DNA of 64,000 bases, from positions 2,376,001-2,440,000 of the forward strand of contig NC_058051.1 in NCBI RefSeq assembly GCF_020085105.1, written 5' to 3'. The stretch is from Siniperca chuatsi. Lineage: Eukaryota > Chordata > Actinopteri > Centrarchiformes > Sinipercidae. Positions 10,026 to 20,545 of the stretch are shown one piece after another (positions within the stretch are counted from its first letter, which is position 1; each line of letters starts with the position of its first letter). The position numbers were made by a program, and so were the translations under genes. The notes under the pieces are model-generated. The model saw only the letters and a program-made list of their open reading frames with translations. It was not told the DNA's origin and made no database searches.

Positions 10026-13000
10026 CTGAAAAACAGAATGAAATGCACAAATAAACAATCCGGTGGGGAAAATACAATATTGTAACAGTAATCAAGTGAG
10101 AGTATTTCTCAATTCCTGACAATTCTAAAAATGCCCAGTGTGAAAAACACTTGTTCCTGGCCAGCAAAACTTCCATATGAGACAAACTCCATGTACAGTA
10201 TACATGAAGGGCTGGATTCTGACTGTGGGTTAAGACATGTTTACCATTAAAGTGCGTCTGTAAACTCTGTAAAGAATTTGCTAACTGTGACAAAAACCTG
10301 TTTTCCAAATTGGGCTACAGTCAAAATGTAGCTAGTCAGTTCAGATTACATTTAAGGTCACACATGACAGAAACAAAAGGGGCCACATTTAAAGCAGAAG
10401 CTACTCATGACATGCCTGTGAGTGCATTACAGAAGCTTTACAAACCCACCTTGCCTTTGAAGAGCTTTTCAATATCCCTACTGTGGGATTCTGAGTCAGT
10501 GGCGATGTAGACAGAGCGGGCCGAGGTCTTCTTCACCCACAGCTTGACAGCCCTGCGGATCTCTGCCAGGTCAGGAAGGCACATGTTCATGGTGAGAGGC
10601 AAGGCTGTCTGGTGGTTGTAGCCAACACACTGAGGAGAGGCCATGAAGTGAGGCCCTGCATCGCCACTCTTCAGCATTTTGCAGGCATTTTGCTGTAAGC
10701 GTGGATAAAAAAAATTTAAAAAAAGATTTTGATGTGACTAGACGAGGAAGGGGATGAGAAGCAACCTAGTACTACACTGTACATTCCCACAAACTGTGAA
10801 AGTGCAAATGTCCCCGAAAATCTACCATGGATCTGAACTGTGACTTAAAGGATAAATCTGGTGATATTCTATATTAACCTATATCTTCTTCCTCTGAGCC
10901 ACAGAGCTCACTGCTCCACAAAATCTATTAAAACACATCAGTGAGCCGCACTGTTGCCCTGGATGACATGTTCCTTCATCGCCATGAACACACACACTGT
11001 AGTTTATTCTGACTCAGTCCCACACACACCGTCCTGCTGCCCCAAACACTCACTACAGCACCACACGTGGATTAATCCGCTGCTGAAAATAGTCCCTGAC
11101 AAATGCACTATTTCCTCCTTTTTGAGTAACGTTTGATTAAAAACTAGTGGCCATCTGTTTTAGCAAATTACTGAGTCATTGAAAAATAATGAAACTATAT
11201 ATTTGTGAGGTGTTTTTAAAGATCTGAGTGTTCAGTAGGAACCAATGGGCTTGGAGCTGAGAGATGGACTAACATATTGTTGTTGTTTTTTATGGTATTT
11301 GTTGACAATAAGAAAAAATACAGTGTACCACCCGCCTTATCCTCTAAAATATCTACTTTTATTTAGGCACTGAATGTATGTGCAATAGTATAATAGCATA
11401 CACATCCAAACCACAAATGACATTTTCATAAACTTTGAGAGGACTGGTGTTATTTTCACAATAACATAATGCATGCTTCACATTGGAAGCTGTAAAATTA
11501 GAAGCATTAGAAGTAGATATCGCTAAACAACTGGTAGGATTTGTAGAAAACCATGTTGTTTGATAAAACGCAGGTATGCAGGCGTGAACTGAGTGCCTGA
11601 GCTGATTTCGTTTCCTGGTGGAAACAGAAATGTGATGTCTATGATATCTATGTGTGAACAGATATGTGATTGTCTGTATGTGAGCATATGAGTGAATGAG
11701 AAAATTAAAAACAGAAAGAGAGACAACCCATAGGTGTCCAAACCGTAGCTCAAACGTTGTGAAGCATCTCACCCAGTCAATACCAATCCTCAGGTGAATG
11801 CTAACGTACGGCCTGGTCAGCAAGGTAGCGATGTGTTCTTCCCCCTCCTTTACCATCTTGTCTGACCACACCATGTAGCGCTGCAGGCCCACATGCTCCT
11901 CTGTCACTGGGAACTGGGCAGGAGCCCCAGGCAGTGCCAGGACTGGGTGCTCAGAGGGAGGGAACCTATTCCAAACATGGGAAGCATGAGGAGAATCTGC
12001 CTGTTAACAGCTTCAGAGGAGGCACTACCCAATCAATGGAAAATGGAAACCTTAGCAGTCAGTCAATCATTATGTTTAAGGCTAGCAATGTTCCTCATGA
12101 ACACAAGGTATTTTTTATGTTTTATGTCATCTTTCTTAATCCTAAGTGTGTCTTCGGCACAGTGAGGCTGCACAAACATGTACTCACTTCTTCATCCACT
12201 GAGGTTGGTGGTAGGCACTAAAAGAAATTCCACCAAACAAGACAGACTTGTCAAATTCCACACCGACGTATTCCCAGAACGGACCAAATGGGTTTCCATC
12301 CTGAAAGTGAATCAGAACCAGCCGTCCACGTCAGAACAATGAAACAGTAGCGTCATAATTATGAGTTTGTGGTTCATAATTGGTGGTCTATGGGCCACCA
12401 GAGGGCAGCATTTCACCATCACCCTCTCTTTTTTTCCCTCAAAAATCTTTATTGATTTTTAACAAATTTAAAATGTACAATGCAAAACAGTTAAGTACAT
12501 AAATATGAACGTAGATACAGTCAAAATATACAAAGTGCTAAGTAAAAAAGTGCTTGTATAATTATTTAAAGTGCTTTAGATATTGGTGTCGTGTATGTCC
12601 TTATCAAATGTCTACTATGTGCCAGGGGAGACTCTGACATTTGTCTAAACTTGTCCTCCTCCAGAGGTCAGCCAGTACGTATTTAGCCACCATGTCGCTG
12701 TCTGATTTACTGTCATGGCACATCTGGATTTCCATATTTTTGTGCAAACTACGCTGATTATTAGTTGGTAAAGTTCTTTCCACTCGCAATCACCATCATT
12801 TATTGACAAGGAGGCTGAATAATGCAGGAGTACTTAAGTCTCTACTGCTTTCAAATAAAGCTCATTTTATGCTTCTTTACTTTCAGCTTTACTTACTATT
12901 TCAAATCTTTCAGGAAAGAGAAATGATACATTAGTCGACTACCTGAAAGCACCAACCAATGTCATCAGATAAACATAATTTGTTGTAGCTCGTTGACACT

Positions 13001-15142
13001 CATCGGTCGAATAATCTACTCCACTGGACACTCACCTTCATAGGGCAGGACTTCTTGTCTGCACTCCGCTGTGCAGCAGTCTCAAAGCAGTAGGCTTTCC
13101 TCTGTCCTAAGGGCCAGTATTTGGGAGCCAGCTTCTCCATGAAGTCCTCCAAACTGACCACACGATGGTAGGCAGACAAGGCCTCCAGCTGGAAGAACTC
13201 ACTGTAGGGAACATGGGCCTGAATAGAAAAGAAAATACTTTAATAAAACAGCACTTTCCAATTCAGGATTAAAGGATAAGAATGGTGATAATTCTACATT
13301 TTTGTTATTGTCAACAAATCTCATGAAAAGACCAGACCCAACAATGTGATAGTCCGCCTCATAATACTTCCCGACCTCCCTACGCTGTCTGTGTCTCTGA
13401 GCCGCAAGCCCATTGGTTCCTACTGAAGATAGGTTATTATACAAAAGGTTATTCAAGGCGGGAGAAGTTTAAGGGTATGGAGGAGTGGCAGACAACTTCA
13501 GAAGCCTTGACCCAGTCCTATATACAGCACCCATACAGGCTTTTTTCACAGCAGACATTTTGACAGGTCATAGCAGGAAAGCTGCAGGTGGAATTAATAA
13601 CATTAGCAATGGCTGCATTCAATTTAGGTTTATCAGTTCCAGGGCCATAGTACTGTGCATGCAGGCTCACTGGCATGGCTCATTGATGTTATTTTTTTAC
13701 ACCTGTGTTTTTCCTGTTATGACAGGTCAACGGGACTATTGATAAGGCAAATATTGATAACTTAAATGATTCCAGTATCAGAACAAGTCATTACATGGAA
13801 CAGGAAGTTATTCCTGCCAGCTGCCATCACTTTCTATAAAGAGCCCACTGTCCCCAAATAGAGGGTCACCTGGACTTATATATTTATTTCATTCATTCAT
13901 GACATCTATTATATTACAATTTTTCCAATACTGTCTGTTTTTCTTTTGCACTTTTCAGACCCCCAATGTAGACAGCATAAACTATTCGCACATTATACAT
14001 GCATTAAATATACAGTTAATTCTGTTTAATGCCCAAGAACAATCCCGCACCTTACTGTACAGCTTTTAGCAATGTCTACTTGACATGCACTCATATACAT
14101 TTCATTGTCTCAGTACTTGTACTCTGTGCAGTGACAATAAAGTTGAATCTAACCTAATCCAGTATAAATTCAATACATATTATAATACGGTCCTACCTAT
14201 AGTCTCTATTTTCAGTTTTTTATTTTATTCTATTTCATTTATATTTTTATTGTATTTGTTTCTTACCTACCTCATGTTGTTTTTGTGATTTGTGTGACGT
14301 GGCTGCTGTAACACTGTAGTTTCCCTTTGGGATTAAGAAAGTACTGGATCTATCTACATTACAAATAATCCCATGTGTGTGATTGCAGTCAGTGACAGGT
14401 TGTCGGTGACAGTTGCTCATACCTCACTGACTGTACTCACATTGGTGTAAGGGGGTGTGTGGTGGCGGTACACTATCCAGGGAGGGACTGCCAGGGTTCG
14501 GTTCAACATCTTTGCAAAGCCCAGAGATCCCAGGAAGTGGTCTGCCTGGTTTCCAAAGCGACCTGAACAATAACATTGGGCACTTTACACTCCCATTTTT
14601 AACAGTAAACTTTATACTCCTTCTCATGACAGGAACATGGAAACTTGAGTGACTGGAGGGAAATGCGGGGTACTTCCATATATCATGCACTATATTTAAT
14701 GAGTGATTTGCTAACACAGTGGAACAACAGCTGGAGCGAGTTATTATTGCACTTCAGTTTGTCCTAAACTTCACTCAGTTAGCTGCTAGCTAGCTCCTGT
14801 CGCATCCTCTCTGGTGGTCGAGCTGCAGAATGGCTCCCAGCAGAGTTTCACATAGGTCTGGGTCCATATCAAGGCGATATGTACCTCTGTCGATATAAAA
14901 CGCCACTCTCAACTTATGAATGGGTGGTGAAGTTTTGGATTCGCTAGCTCTGTTCTTTCCAAACAACACAATGCAAAAGTATCAGCTACAAAGAATGAAT
15001 TACCCATGCACGGGCAGTACAAAACGTAGCCATTCTCATCCCACTTCAATTCTTCGGCAAAAGTCCGACAAGTTTGGAGTAGAATTGATGAAAGTAAGCA
15101 TGTCACTGTAAAAGCATGATATGTTCGCTGTTTAACTGCCAT
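9831..15142 (-). CDS. pofut1: pofut1: GDP-fucose protein O-fucosyltransferase 1 (complete)
   Basis: ER-lumen enzyme (family GT65) that transfers fucose from GDP-fucose to Ser/Thr in EGF-like repeats, including Notch receptors. Exons on the minus strand: 15142-15004, 14562-14441, 13218-13036, 12300-12188, 11965-11773, 10692-10450, 10025-9831. They sum to 1188 bp, 395 aa (human 388), all with GT-AG borders and matching phases. Residues ~11-29 form a signal peptide; CPCMGRFGNQ (43-52) and [10 protein letters not shown] (241-250, with the family's catalytic Arg) are present, as are YIATDSES (312-319) and FIGNCVSSF (355-363). The C-terminus is KEEL, an ER-retrieval-like signal in place of human RDEF. 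The conserved NRT glycosylation sequon (67-69) is kept; the second human sequon (NKS) is DKS here (165-167). Confidence 0.97.
10450..10692 (-). CDS. pofut1: pofut1 coding exon 6
   Basis: 243 bp, 81 residues, [10 protein letters not shown] through EKLFKGK, with CLPDL and YIATDSES motifs. Acceptor CTTACAG, donor GTGGGT. Confidence 0.95.
10845..11347. mobile_element. MITE, 'TTAAAGGATAA' family, copy 1 (pofut1 intron)
   Basis: Left end TTAAAGGATAAATCTGGTGA and right end TTATCCTCTAAAA form short inverted repeats. Shares 'AGTAGGAACCAATGGGCTTG' with the inverted-orientation copy at 13269-13450. No coding capacity; recognised as a dispersed percomorph repeat. Confidence 0.65.
11773..11965 (-). CDS. 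pofut1: pofut1 coding exon 5 (catalytic HLRIG)
   Basis: 193 bp encoding [20 protein letters not shown] through [10 protein letters not shown]. Contains the fucosyltransferase HxRxG motif. Acceptor AATAG, donor GTGAGA. Confidence 0.95.
12188..12300 (-). CDS. pofut1: pofut1 coding exon 4
   Basis: 113 bp encoding [16 protein letters not shown] through QPQWMKK. The second human N-glycosylation sequon is lost here (Asp replaces Asn in DKS). Acceptor TTTCAG, donor GTGAGT. Confidence 0.94.
12391..12410 (+). promoter_or_regulatory. CTCF-like motif in pofut1 intron
   Basis: GGCCACCAGAGGGCAGCA closely fits the vertebrate CTCF core (CCACNAGRGGGCAGC). Sequence match only; occupancy cannot be seen. Confidence 0.45.
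13036..13218 (-). CDS. pofut1: pofut1 coding exon 3
   Basis: 183 bp, 61 residues, [14 protein letters not shown] through ADKKSCPMK. Contains cysteines aligned to human disulfide cysteines. Acceptor ATTCAG, donor GTGAGT. Confidence 0.95.
13269..13450. mobile_element. MITE, 'TTAAAGGATAA' family, copy 2
   Basis: Begins TTAAAGGATAAGAATGGTGA and contains 'GTTATTGTCAACAAATCTCA' and 'CAAGCCCATTGGTTCCTACT', the reverse complement of sequence in copy 1. Probably truncated. Confidence 0.6.
13541..13730. mobile_element. MITE, 'CACAG-CATTTTGACA' family, copy 1 (pofut1 intron)
   Basis: Left arm TTTTTTCACAGCAGACATTT and an inverted, truncated right arm (TTCCTGTTATGACAGGTCAA). Shares its interior ('CAGGGCCATAGTACTGTGCA') with the more complete copy at 56958-57196. 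Confidence 0.6.
13880..14360. repeat. Retroelement-like 3' tails in pofut1 intron
   Basis: Two adjacent tails typical of teleost LINE/SINE-derived repeats: 'GTGACAATAAAGTTGAATCT' at ~14131 and a 'TTCCCTTTGGGATTAAGAAA' tail followed by degenerate CTAT repeats at ~14321-14355. No reverse-transcriptase sequence recognised. Family not assigned. Confidence 0.45.
14441..14562 (-). CDS. pofut1: pofut1 coding exon 2
   Basis: 122 bp encoding [14 protein letters not shown] through HHTPPYTN. It includes the GDP-fucose-binding [10 protein letters not shown] block and the NRT sequon. Acceptor TTCAG, donor GTGAGT. Confidence 0.95.
15004..15142 (-). CDS. pofut1: pofut1 coding exon 1 (signal peptide)
   Basis: 139 bp, residues 1-46 plus one base. 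The first ATG of the frame precedes a hydrophobic signal segment and the conserved [10 protein letters not shown]. Donor GTAATT. Confidence 0.93.
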
Positions 15143-15303
15143 TGTGCTTCATTTCATATCCCAGAATGCACCTGCTTTTCGACTGCTTCTTCTTCTTCTT
15201 CTTCTTCTTCTTCTTCTTCTTCTTCTTCTTCTTTTGGTTTCAATGGCGCACCAAAAACTCTACTTCCACCTACTGTAGCGGAGGTGGTACAAGTCACGTG
15301 AGT
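15143..15303. promoter_or_regulatory. pofut1: pofut1 5' UTR/promoter with TTC/GAA tract, E-box and plus-strand donor
   Basis: Immediately upstream of the pofut1 ATG. Contains the (TTC)16 tract (15186-15233), an E-box CACGTG at 15295-15300, and on the plus strand CAC/GTGAGT at 15298, a good splice donor. In human, PLAGL2 and POFUT1 lie head to head, so this donor could mark an ancestral or alternative plagl2 first exon. Promoter activity is inferred. Confidence 0.4.
15186..15233. repeat. (TTC)16 / (GAA)16 triplet repeat by pofut1 start
   Basis: Perfect triplet run whose near edge is 43 bp upstream of the pofut1 start codon; it reads GAA on the pofut1 sense strand, so it is probably in the 5' UTR or core promoter. 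Confidence 0.95.
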
Positions 15304-15515
15304 GTGGCATGTGTAAGATATGCTTCATTGCATCCCTGGTTAAAACATTAAATATCGTATCAATTAACCCAGAGCGCTAAAAAGGACTTTGGTCTACTTA
15401 TTATTACGGATTCACCTTGTTTGTTCAGCTTTCTGCTCCTACTCCCTCTTACTGTAATGCATCCAAGTGTCTCCCTCCTCATGTCACAGTGTTTGTTATT
15501 CAGTACATAGAAACA

Positions 15516-16675
15516 GTAGGGGAGACCTGGGGCAATTGTAACATCTCAAACTGCACCAATCAGAAATGAGACAGAGCGTGAAACTCATTACTCACATGGT
15601 CTATGATGATCCCTCTCTGCCTGCCCTGATGTCTCATACTTGTCAAAGTCTTTCTGCCAAGACTCATTTTTGAGGTATGAAAGTCATTTCTTTTCATCTA
15701 CGGTATTTTCCTCATACTGTCTTAACCTTTAATGTCTATGAATTCAAATCTGTTGATATCTTTGTTAAACGTTAGCTTTGTTGTTTCTAGCCAGCAGGGT
15801 AGCTTGTGTCATGGGCGGTATGGTCGGGGACAATTGTCCCGACACCATCAGAATGGTGTCCAGCTTAGTAACGACATCAAAACAGATTATTTTTTTCCTA
15901 ATAATTTTAAAAAGTGCTTTGTGTTCAGTTTAAACATCTATGTATACTCTAGTTATTATATATTTTGTGACATATTCTAGTGGTCTTTAGTAAGGGTCTT
16001 TCCCTCTCAGTCTGAGGACCGTGGCTGAATTCCTGCCAATTTCTCATGCTTTCAGACTCTTCAAAGACTATGAGTCACTGCCATATTGGCTGAAATCAAC
16101 ATATTTTTCAACTATTATTTTTGGTTCGTAATAATAGCCTAGTATTGAAACTCAGTAGTATTGAAACTGAGATTCAAAACCTGGTTGGAGCCATTTCATT
16201 TTTACACATTTTAAACAAGGGGCGTTTTGTAACAGCTCAGATTGCACCAACCATGAAGCTCTGCACGTGCTCTGTGGCGATCCCTCTCTGCCTGCCAATG
16301 GACAAACTTCTTGTCAAAGCTTTTCGTTAGAAATTGTTTTGAATTTGTATAATTATATGATTAAGTATATTGTTTTAATTAAACTGGAATTCATTGTTAA
16401 ACTGATATTAAATTGTTTTAATTACATCTATATTCTTGGGAGTTTATTGTGGTCCTTGGTATTTATATGAATGTATTATGTGAGTTGTTACATTTGACTT
16501 CTAGTGTTTCAATCAATATTGTGACATTGCTTGTAAAAACATTTGATGGCTGTTAACAAGTAGAACACAGATACAAGTTACCCACATAAAAACTGTATAC
16601 AAATAGTTCAAGAGATTTTTGAGAAATTACATCAAAACCAAAAATTGTTACAATCGCCCCCCCGGTCTCCCCTAC
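15516..16675. mobile_element. 1.16-kb non-autonomous DNA element with 'GTAGGGGAGACC' inverted ends
   Basis: The left end GTAGGGGAGACCTGGGGCAA TTGTAAC and the right end, whose reverse complement starts GTAGGGGAGACCGGGGGGGC and continues to TGTAAC, are inverted repeats (~28 bp, imperfect). The interior holds a diverged direct duplication: 15545-15660 resembles 16225-16325 ('GATCCCTCTCTGCCTGCC' in both). Small ORFs only, no transposase recognised. Confidence 0.7.
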
Positions 16676-16679
16676 AACT

Positions 16680-19600
16680 GCAGAAGAATTACTGGACTCA
16701 CTTCCTGAAGGCATGACCGTGCTTGTCAGGCTCTTTTTATCTAAGTATAGGCTCTAATAGAAACAGAACGGTCTTTAAAGCCCCTGAAAACTTGGTTTCA
16801 AGTTTCAAGTTTTTCTCTGAATATTAGTCACCAAATAAGCAACAATGAAAGTTAAAGTTTGGACTCCTTGGATTATTTAACACTTATTTAATTAACATTC
16901 AAAAACTCGACTGTGTGGGTGTGGTTTGGTCAGATTTGATTGACAGCAGTCTGGCAACATGAGCATAGCCTGATATTCACTTTGTTCGTGTTCGTGTTAT
17001 TAACTTGTAGTCGATCTCATCCGTGCTTGTTACCATTTTTCATTGGTGTGGCTACGCTGCTAGCTAGCTATCCTGCCTACTGAGCTCTGATTGGTCAATT
17101 GTTTCTCAAACCAGAGGGAAACAGCCGTCAGTGGGCCCAACGCCTGATCTATCTGAATTACTGAGCAAATCTAAGATGTGGGCTGCGATTCAGAGGTCTG
17201 GAACAATGCAGATATAAGCAACAGTCATCAAATTCTTTATTAAAATATTGCTATATTCTGTTTGTTGTACAGAAATGTGTGACATCACCTTTTTCTTACT
17301 GAGCCTCGTCCACTTTAAACTAGCGAGAGCACAGAGAAAAACACAAACAGCCTACACAATAAAATTGAAATAACCAAAACTGCTCTAACTTTGCCTGAAA
17401 AATGTGTGTTCATGTGGGACTCCGTTGCTCTGAGTAAGAAGCTAATTCAGAAACTAGATTTACACCAGTACATACATACCAGTCTCGAAGCTTTCCCTTG
17501 CTCTGCTGTAGATAACCATAAACAAAATAACTGTAATAATCATACAATACAGGGATACCATGCAGCAACATTGCAGCAAAGTTCTGAACATGCAAGAGTG
17601 ATACTATGTAGGAAATTAAAAATACAAAACAATAAGGTCATTAGAAAGCCACTAGTAAATACAATCTTATAAAACCCTAAGAGCATCATGTGAGTAATTT
17701 TGTCTGTGTGAAGTGTGTGAAGTTTCAATCCAAACTGAGACATGAACCGTTGAAAACTTGACACAGCTCTTGCAAAATGAGGATGTGAGAACACGCGTCA
17801 GTTTTTTTTTCCCGACATAAGGTGTCAATTTAACTTCAGCAACTGGACAGAAGAAAAACTGTACTTTTCCAGTTGTTAGCGTTCCTGACAATTGAGACAT
17901 CTGAAAGCATTTAATTAAAGCATTGAAAGCACTGTATATACATTAATACTCATTCAGTGGACTTGACAGCTCAAAGCCTAAAAAAATGTGCCGCCCAAAC
18001 ATCGGCTGAAACTAATAGATGAATCTGATGTTACAGGAACAGCATTCACTTGAAATGTTAAACTAACTTGCACTCTTTAAAAATGAATAATGATGAGTGT
18101 CAGCACATGTTGCCAACATATTTAAAGTTTGGAAGCAAATCACAGCTTTACAGCAAGTAAAACACAATCACTGATTCAGCTAAATATCTTATTGTCTGCT
18201 TATTCTCTTCTGATCATTCCTGCACACCGACGAACAAAGCGGCCATACAAAGTTCACACTGCAAAGGGGGGAAAAAATGGCATTAGACCTTCCTGCTTTG
18301 CCCTGGATTCCCTGGTGGAAATCAGATGGAGCCAATCAGTGCTATGTCCAATGATAAAGACTCAGATGAAATGAGGAGCAGCGTTCCCAGAGCTCTGTCA
18401 TTAGAGGTTCTTCATTAGATGTTCACATGTGTGCTCAACATGCCCAAACCCAGCGTGCCGCATGGCAACATGTGGCCTGGGTGCGGCCTCGAACCTTTGT
18501 TACTGTCATTTAAATCTGTGGACTCTCTGCCAGCCTGCCTTGTTTGACTGAATTGACTGATAATTGCTTAAATATGTCACATTAAAGAGATCATTACCTG
18601 CTGTTGAGAGGCTGAGAGATACAGCTGATATGATCTGCATACAATTTGTTGTTCATTATTGCTCCAAGGACAACTGAATGTATGCAATTCAATGGGCAAT
18701 GATAGATTATCATCATCTAACAAATAACACATGCAGCCAAAACACCAAAAAAAGTAAATAGGGTGCTTAATAAAGCCTGTGGAAATTTATATTTTTCTGT
18801 TTTTAAACCAAAACCCATGGCTTTTTTTTTTTTTTTTTTTGCCAGTTCTTCACAATGAGCAGTCTGAGATGTTTTCTGCTCGGGCCTTTGCTTTGAAGGA
18901 TACTTAATCCCTCCACATCCTCCAGTTCAGCCGACCCAGTCTAACATATTCTCTCTTTGTATTCAATCACTCTCTTTTTTTCCTTTTCTCTGATGCTCGA
19001 CAGCTGGCTGTTCTCTCCCTCTTTTCCTGTGTCGCTCTCTGTGTCTGCTCCTCCCCCATCCCTTGAACACAAACTGTTTTTCATTGTTAGAGATGACAGC
19101 AATGATAACAATGCAAAGAACCACAACTCACAGCCTGAATATGAGAGAAAGACAGATAAAGAGAGTTCCTTCAGGTGAACAAATGTCATGTATCACGACA
19201 ACCAAATGGAACATAAAATGTACACCTTACTTTACTAAATACTTCCCATTTTTATTGGATATGTATATCCAATATATATGTGTATTGCATATAAGGAGCC
19301 TGAGCTTGTAATGGTAGTAAAGTATCACGTTAATCAACAAATAGTACATTTGTTAATGTATAGGAAGAGGTTGTACATTTTGTTTTATATTTATACCTCT
19401 GACTCACTGTCCTGTGCTCTAACAATCTCATTTCCCTTTTTGAATCTATAAGTTCCTCAGACACATAACACTTTACTCTGAGAAGCTGCAGAGGAAGAAG
19501 GTGACGTTTTCATAACATATACAAATGAATATATGTCACTCAAGTTTCCCCCCTTCCTCCCTCTCTGTCTTAACCTCTGCCTCTTTCTTACTCGCTGCTG

Positions 19601-19860
19601 ATGCAGAATAACAGGCCTAACAGTTTGCCTGTGGCCTTTCAGAAGAGGGAAATAAGGTAGTCAACCTCAAACAACCCGCCTCCTGTTGACCTTTCTGTGT
19701 TGTTACTGACAACCTGGCTTTCAGTTCAGCTGAAGGCTGTGACTAGCATGCGTGGTGTAATTTCCCAGATTTGGCATGCAGAGACCTAATATATTTATAA
19801 CTAGGTTAATGTTAAATCCACCCAAACTACAGTTTTCCCACCAAATAGGTCTTTAAAACA
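16680..19860. other. Intergenic DNA, no gene recognised
   Basis: AT-rich sequence with only short unsupported reading frames. There is a poly(T) run at 18822-18840 and TA/CA-poor unique DNA. No exon, RNA gene or clear transposon boundary could be supported. Confidence 0.6.
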
Positions 19861-19879
19861 AAATAAAGGGCAGTGAAGT

Positions 19880-20545
19880 CAATCTAACATGAAACTGATA
19901 AAAGAGTAACTTGTTTTGGAGCTAAAGATTTCAGCTCTAAAAATGTATTTGAGATGTTGAGAAAACTACTCTGTTGACAAAATGCCTATTTTAAGTTTTA
20001 GTTTTCCTCTCAGCAAGGAATCTAACATAAACAGACACAGAAAAGTCAAAAAACTAATTTCAGCTGGAAGGTTTTATTAAGATTTAGAGGTGTTAGAAAA
20101 GCTAGCCAAAAGTAACAAAACTCTGTTGACAAAATGCCTGTTTTTAGTTTTTCTCTCAGCTAGGATCCTCCTGTGGCAGCATTATTAGTGACGTGGACAC
20201 AAACTGAATCTAACATAAAACTAACAAATAGGTTAAAAAAAAAAAGTAATTTTGGCTGTGAAGATTAATTTTGATTACTCTGTTGACAAAATGCCTGTTT
20301 TTATGTTCAGTTTTCATGTCACCTCCCCCTGTGACGTGCCTTAGTGATGTGGACAACAACTGAATCTAACATAAAATTAACAAAAAAGTAACTAATTCAT
20401 TTTGATTCTAAAGATTTTGACTCCTAAGATTTATTTAGCTTTAGAGGCGTTAAGAAAACTAGCCAATACTAACAAAACTCTGTTGACAAAATGCCTGTTT
20501 TCCTCTCAGCCAGGATCCTCCTCTGGCAGCGGCGTGCCTTCGTCA
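19880..20545. repeat. Diverged tandem repeat, four units of ~150-200 bp
   Basis: The motif CTGTTGACAAAATGCCT recurs at 19971, 20123, 20280 and 20480, and GAATCTAACATAAAA-like sequence recurs at ~19881, 20018, 20207 and 20362. Most units also carry TTTTCCTCTCAGC (or a close variant), GTGACGTGGACA-like and TAAAGATTT-like blocks in the same order. Units differ by indels, so the array is old. Origin unknown. Confidence 0.85.
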
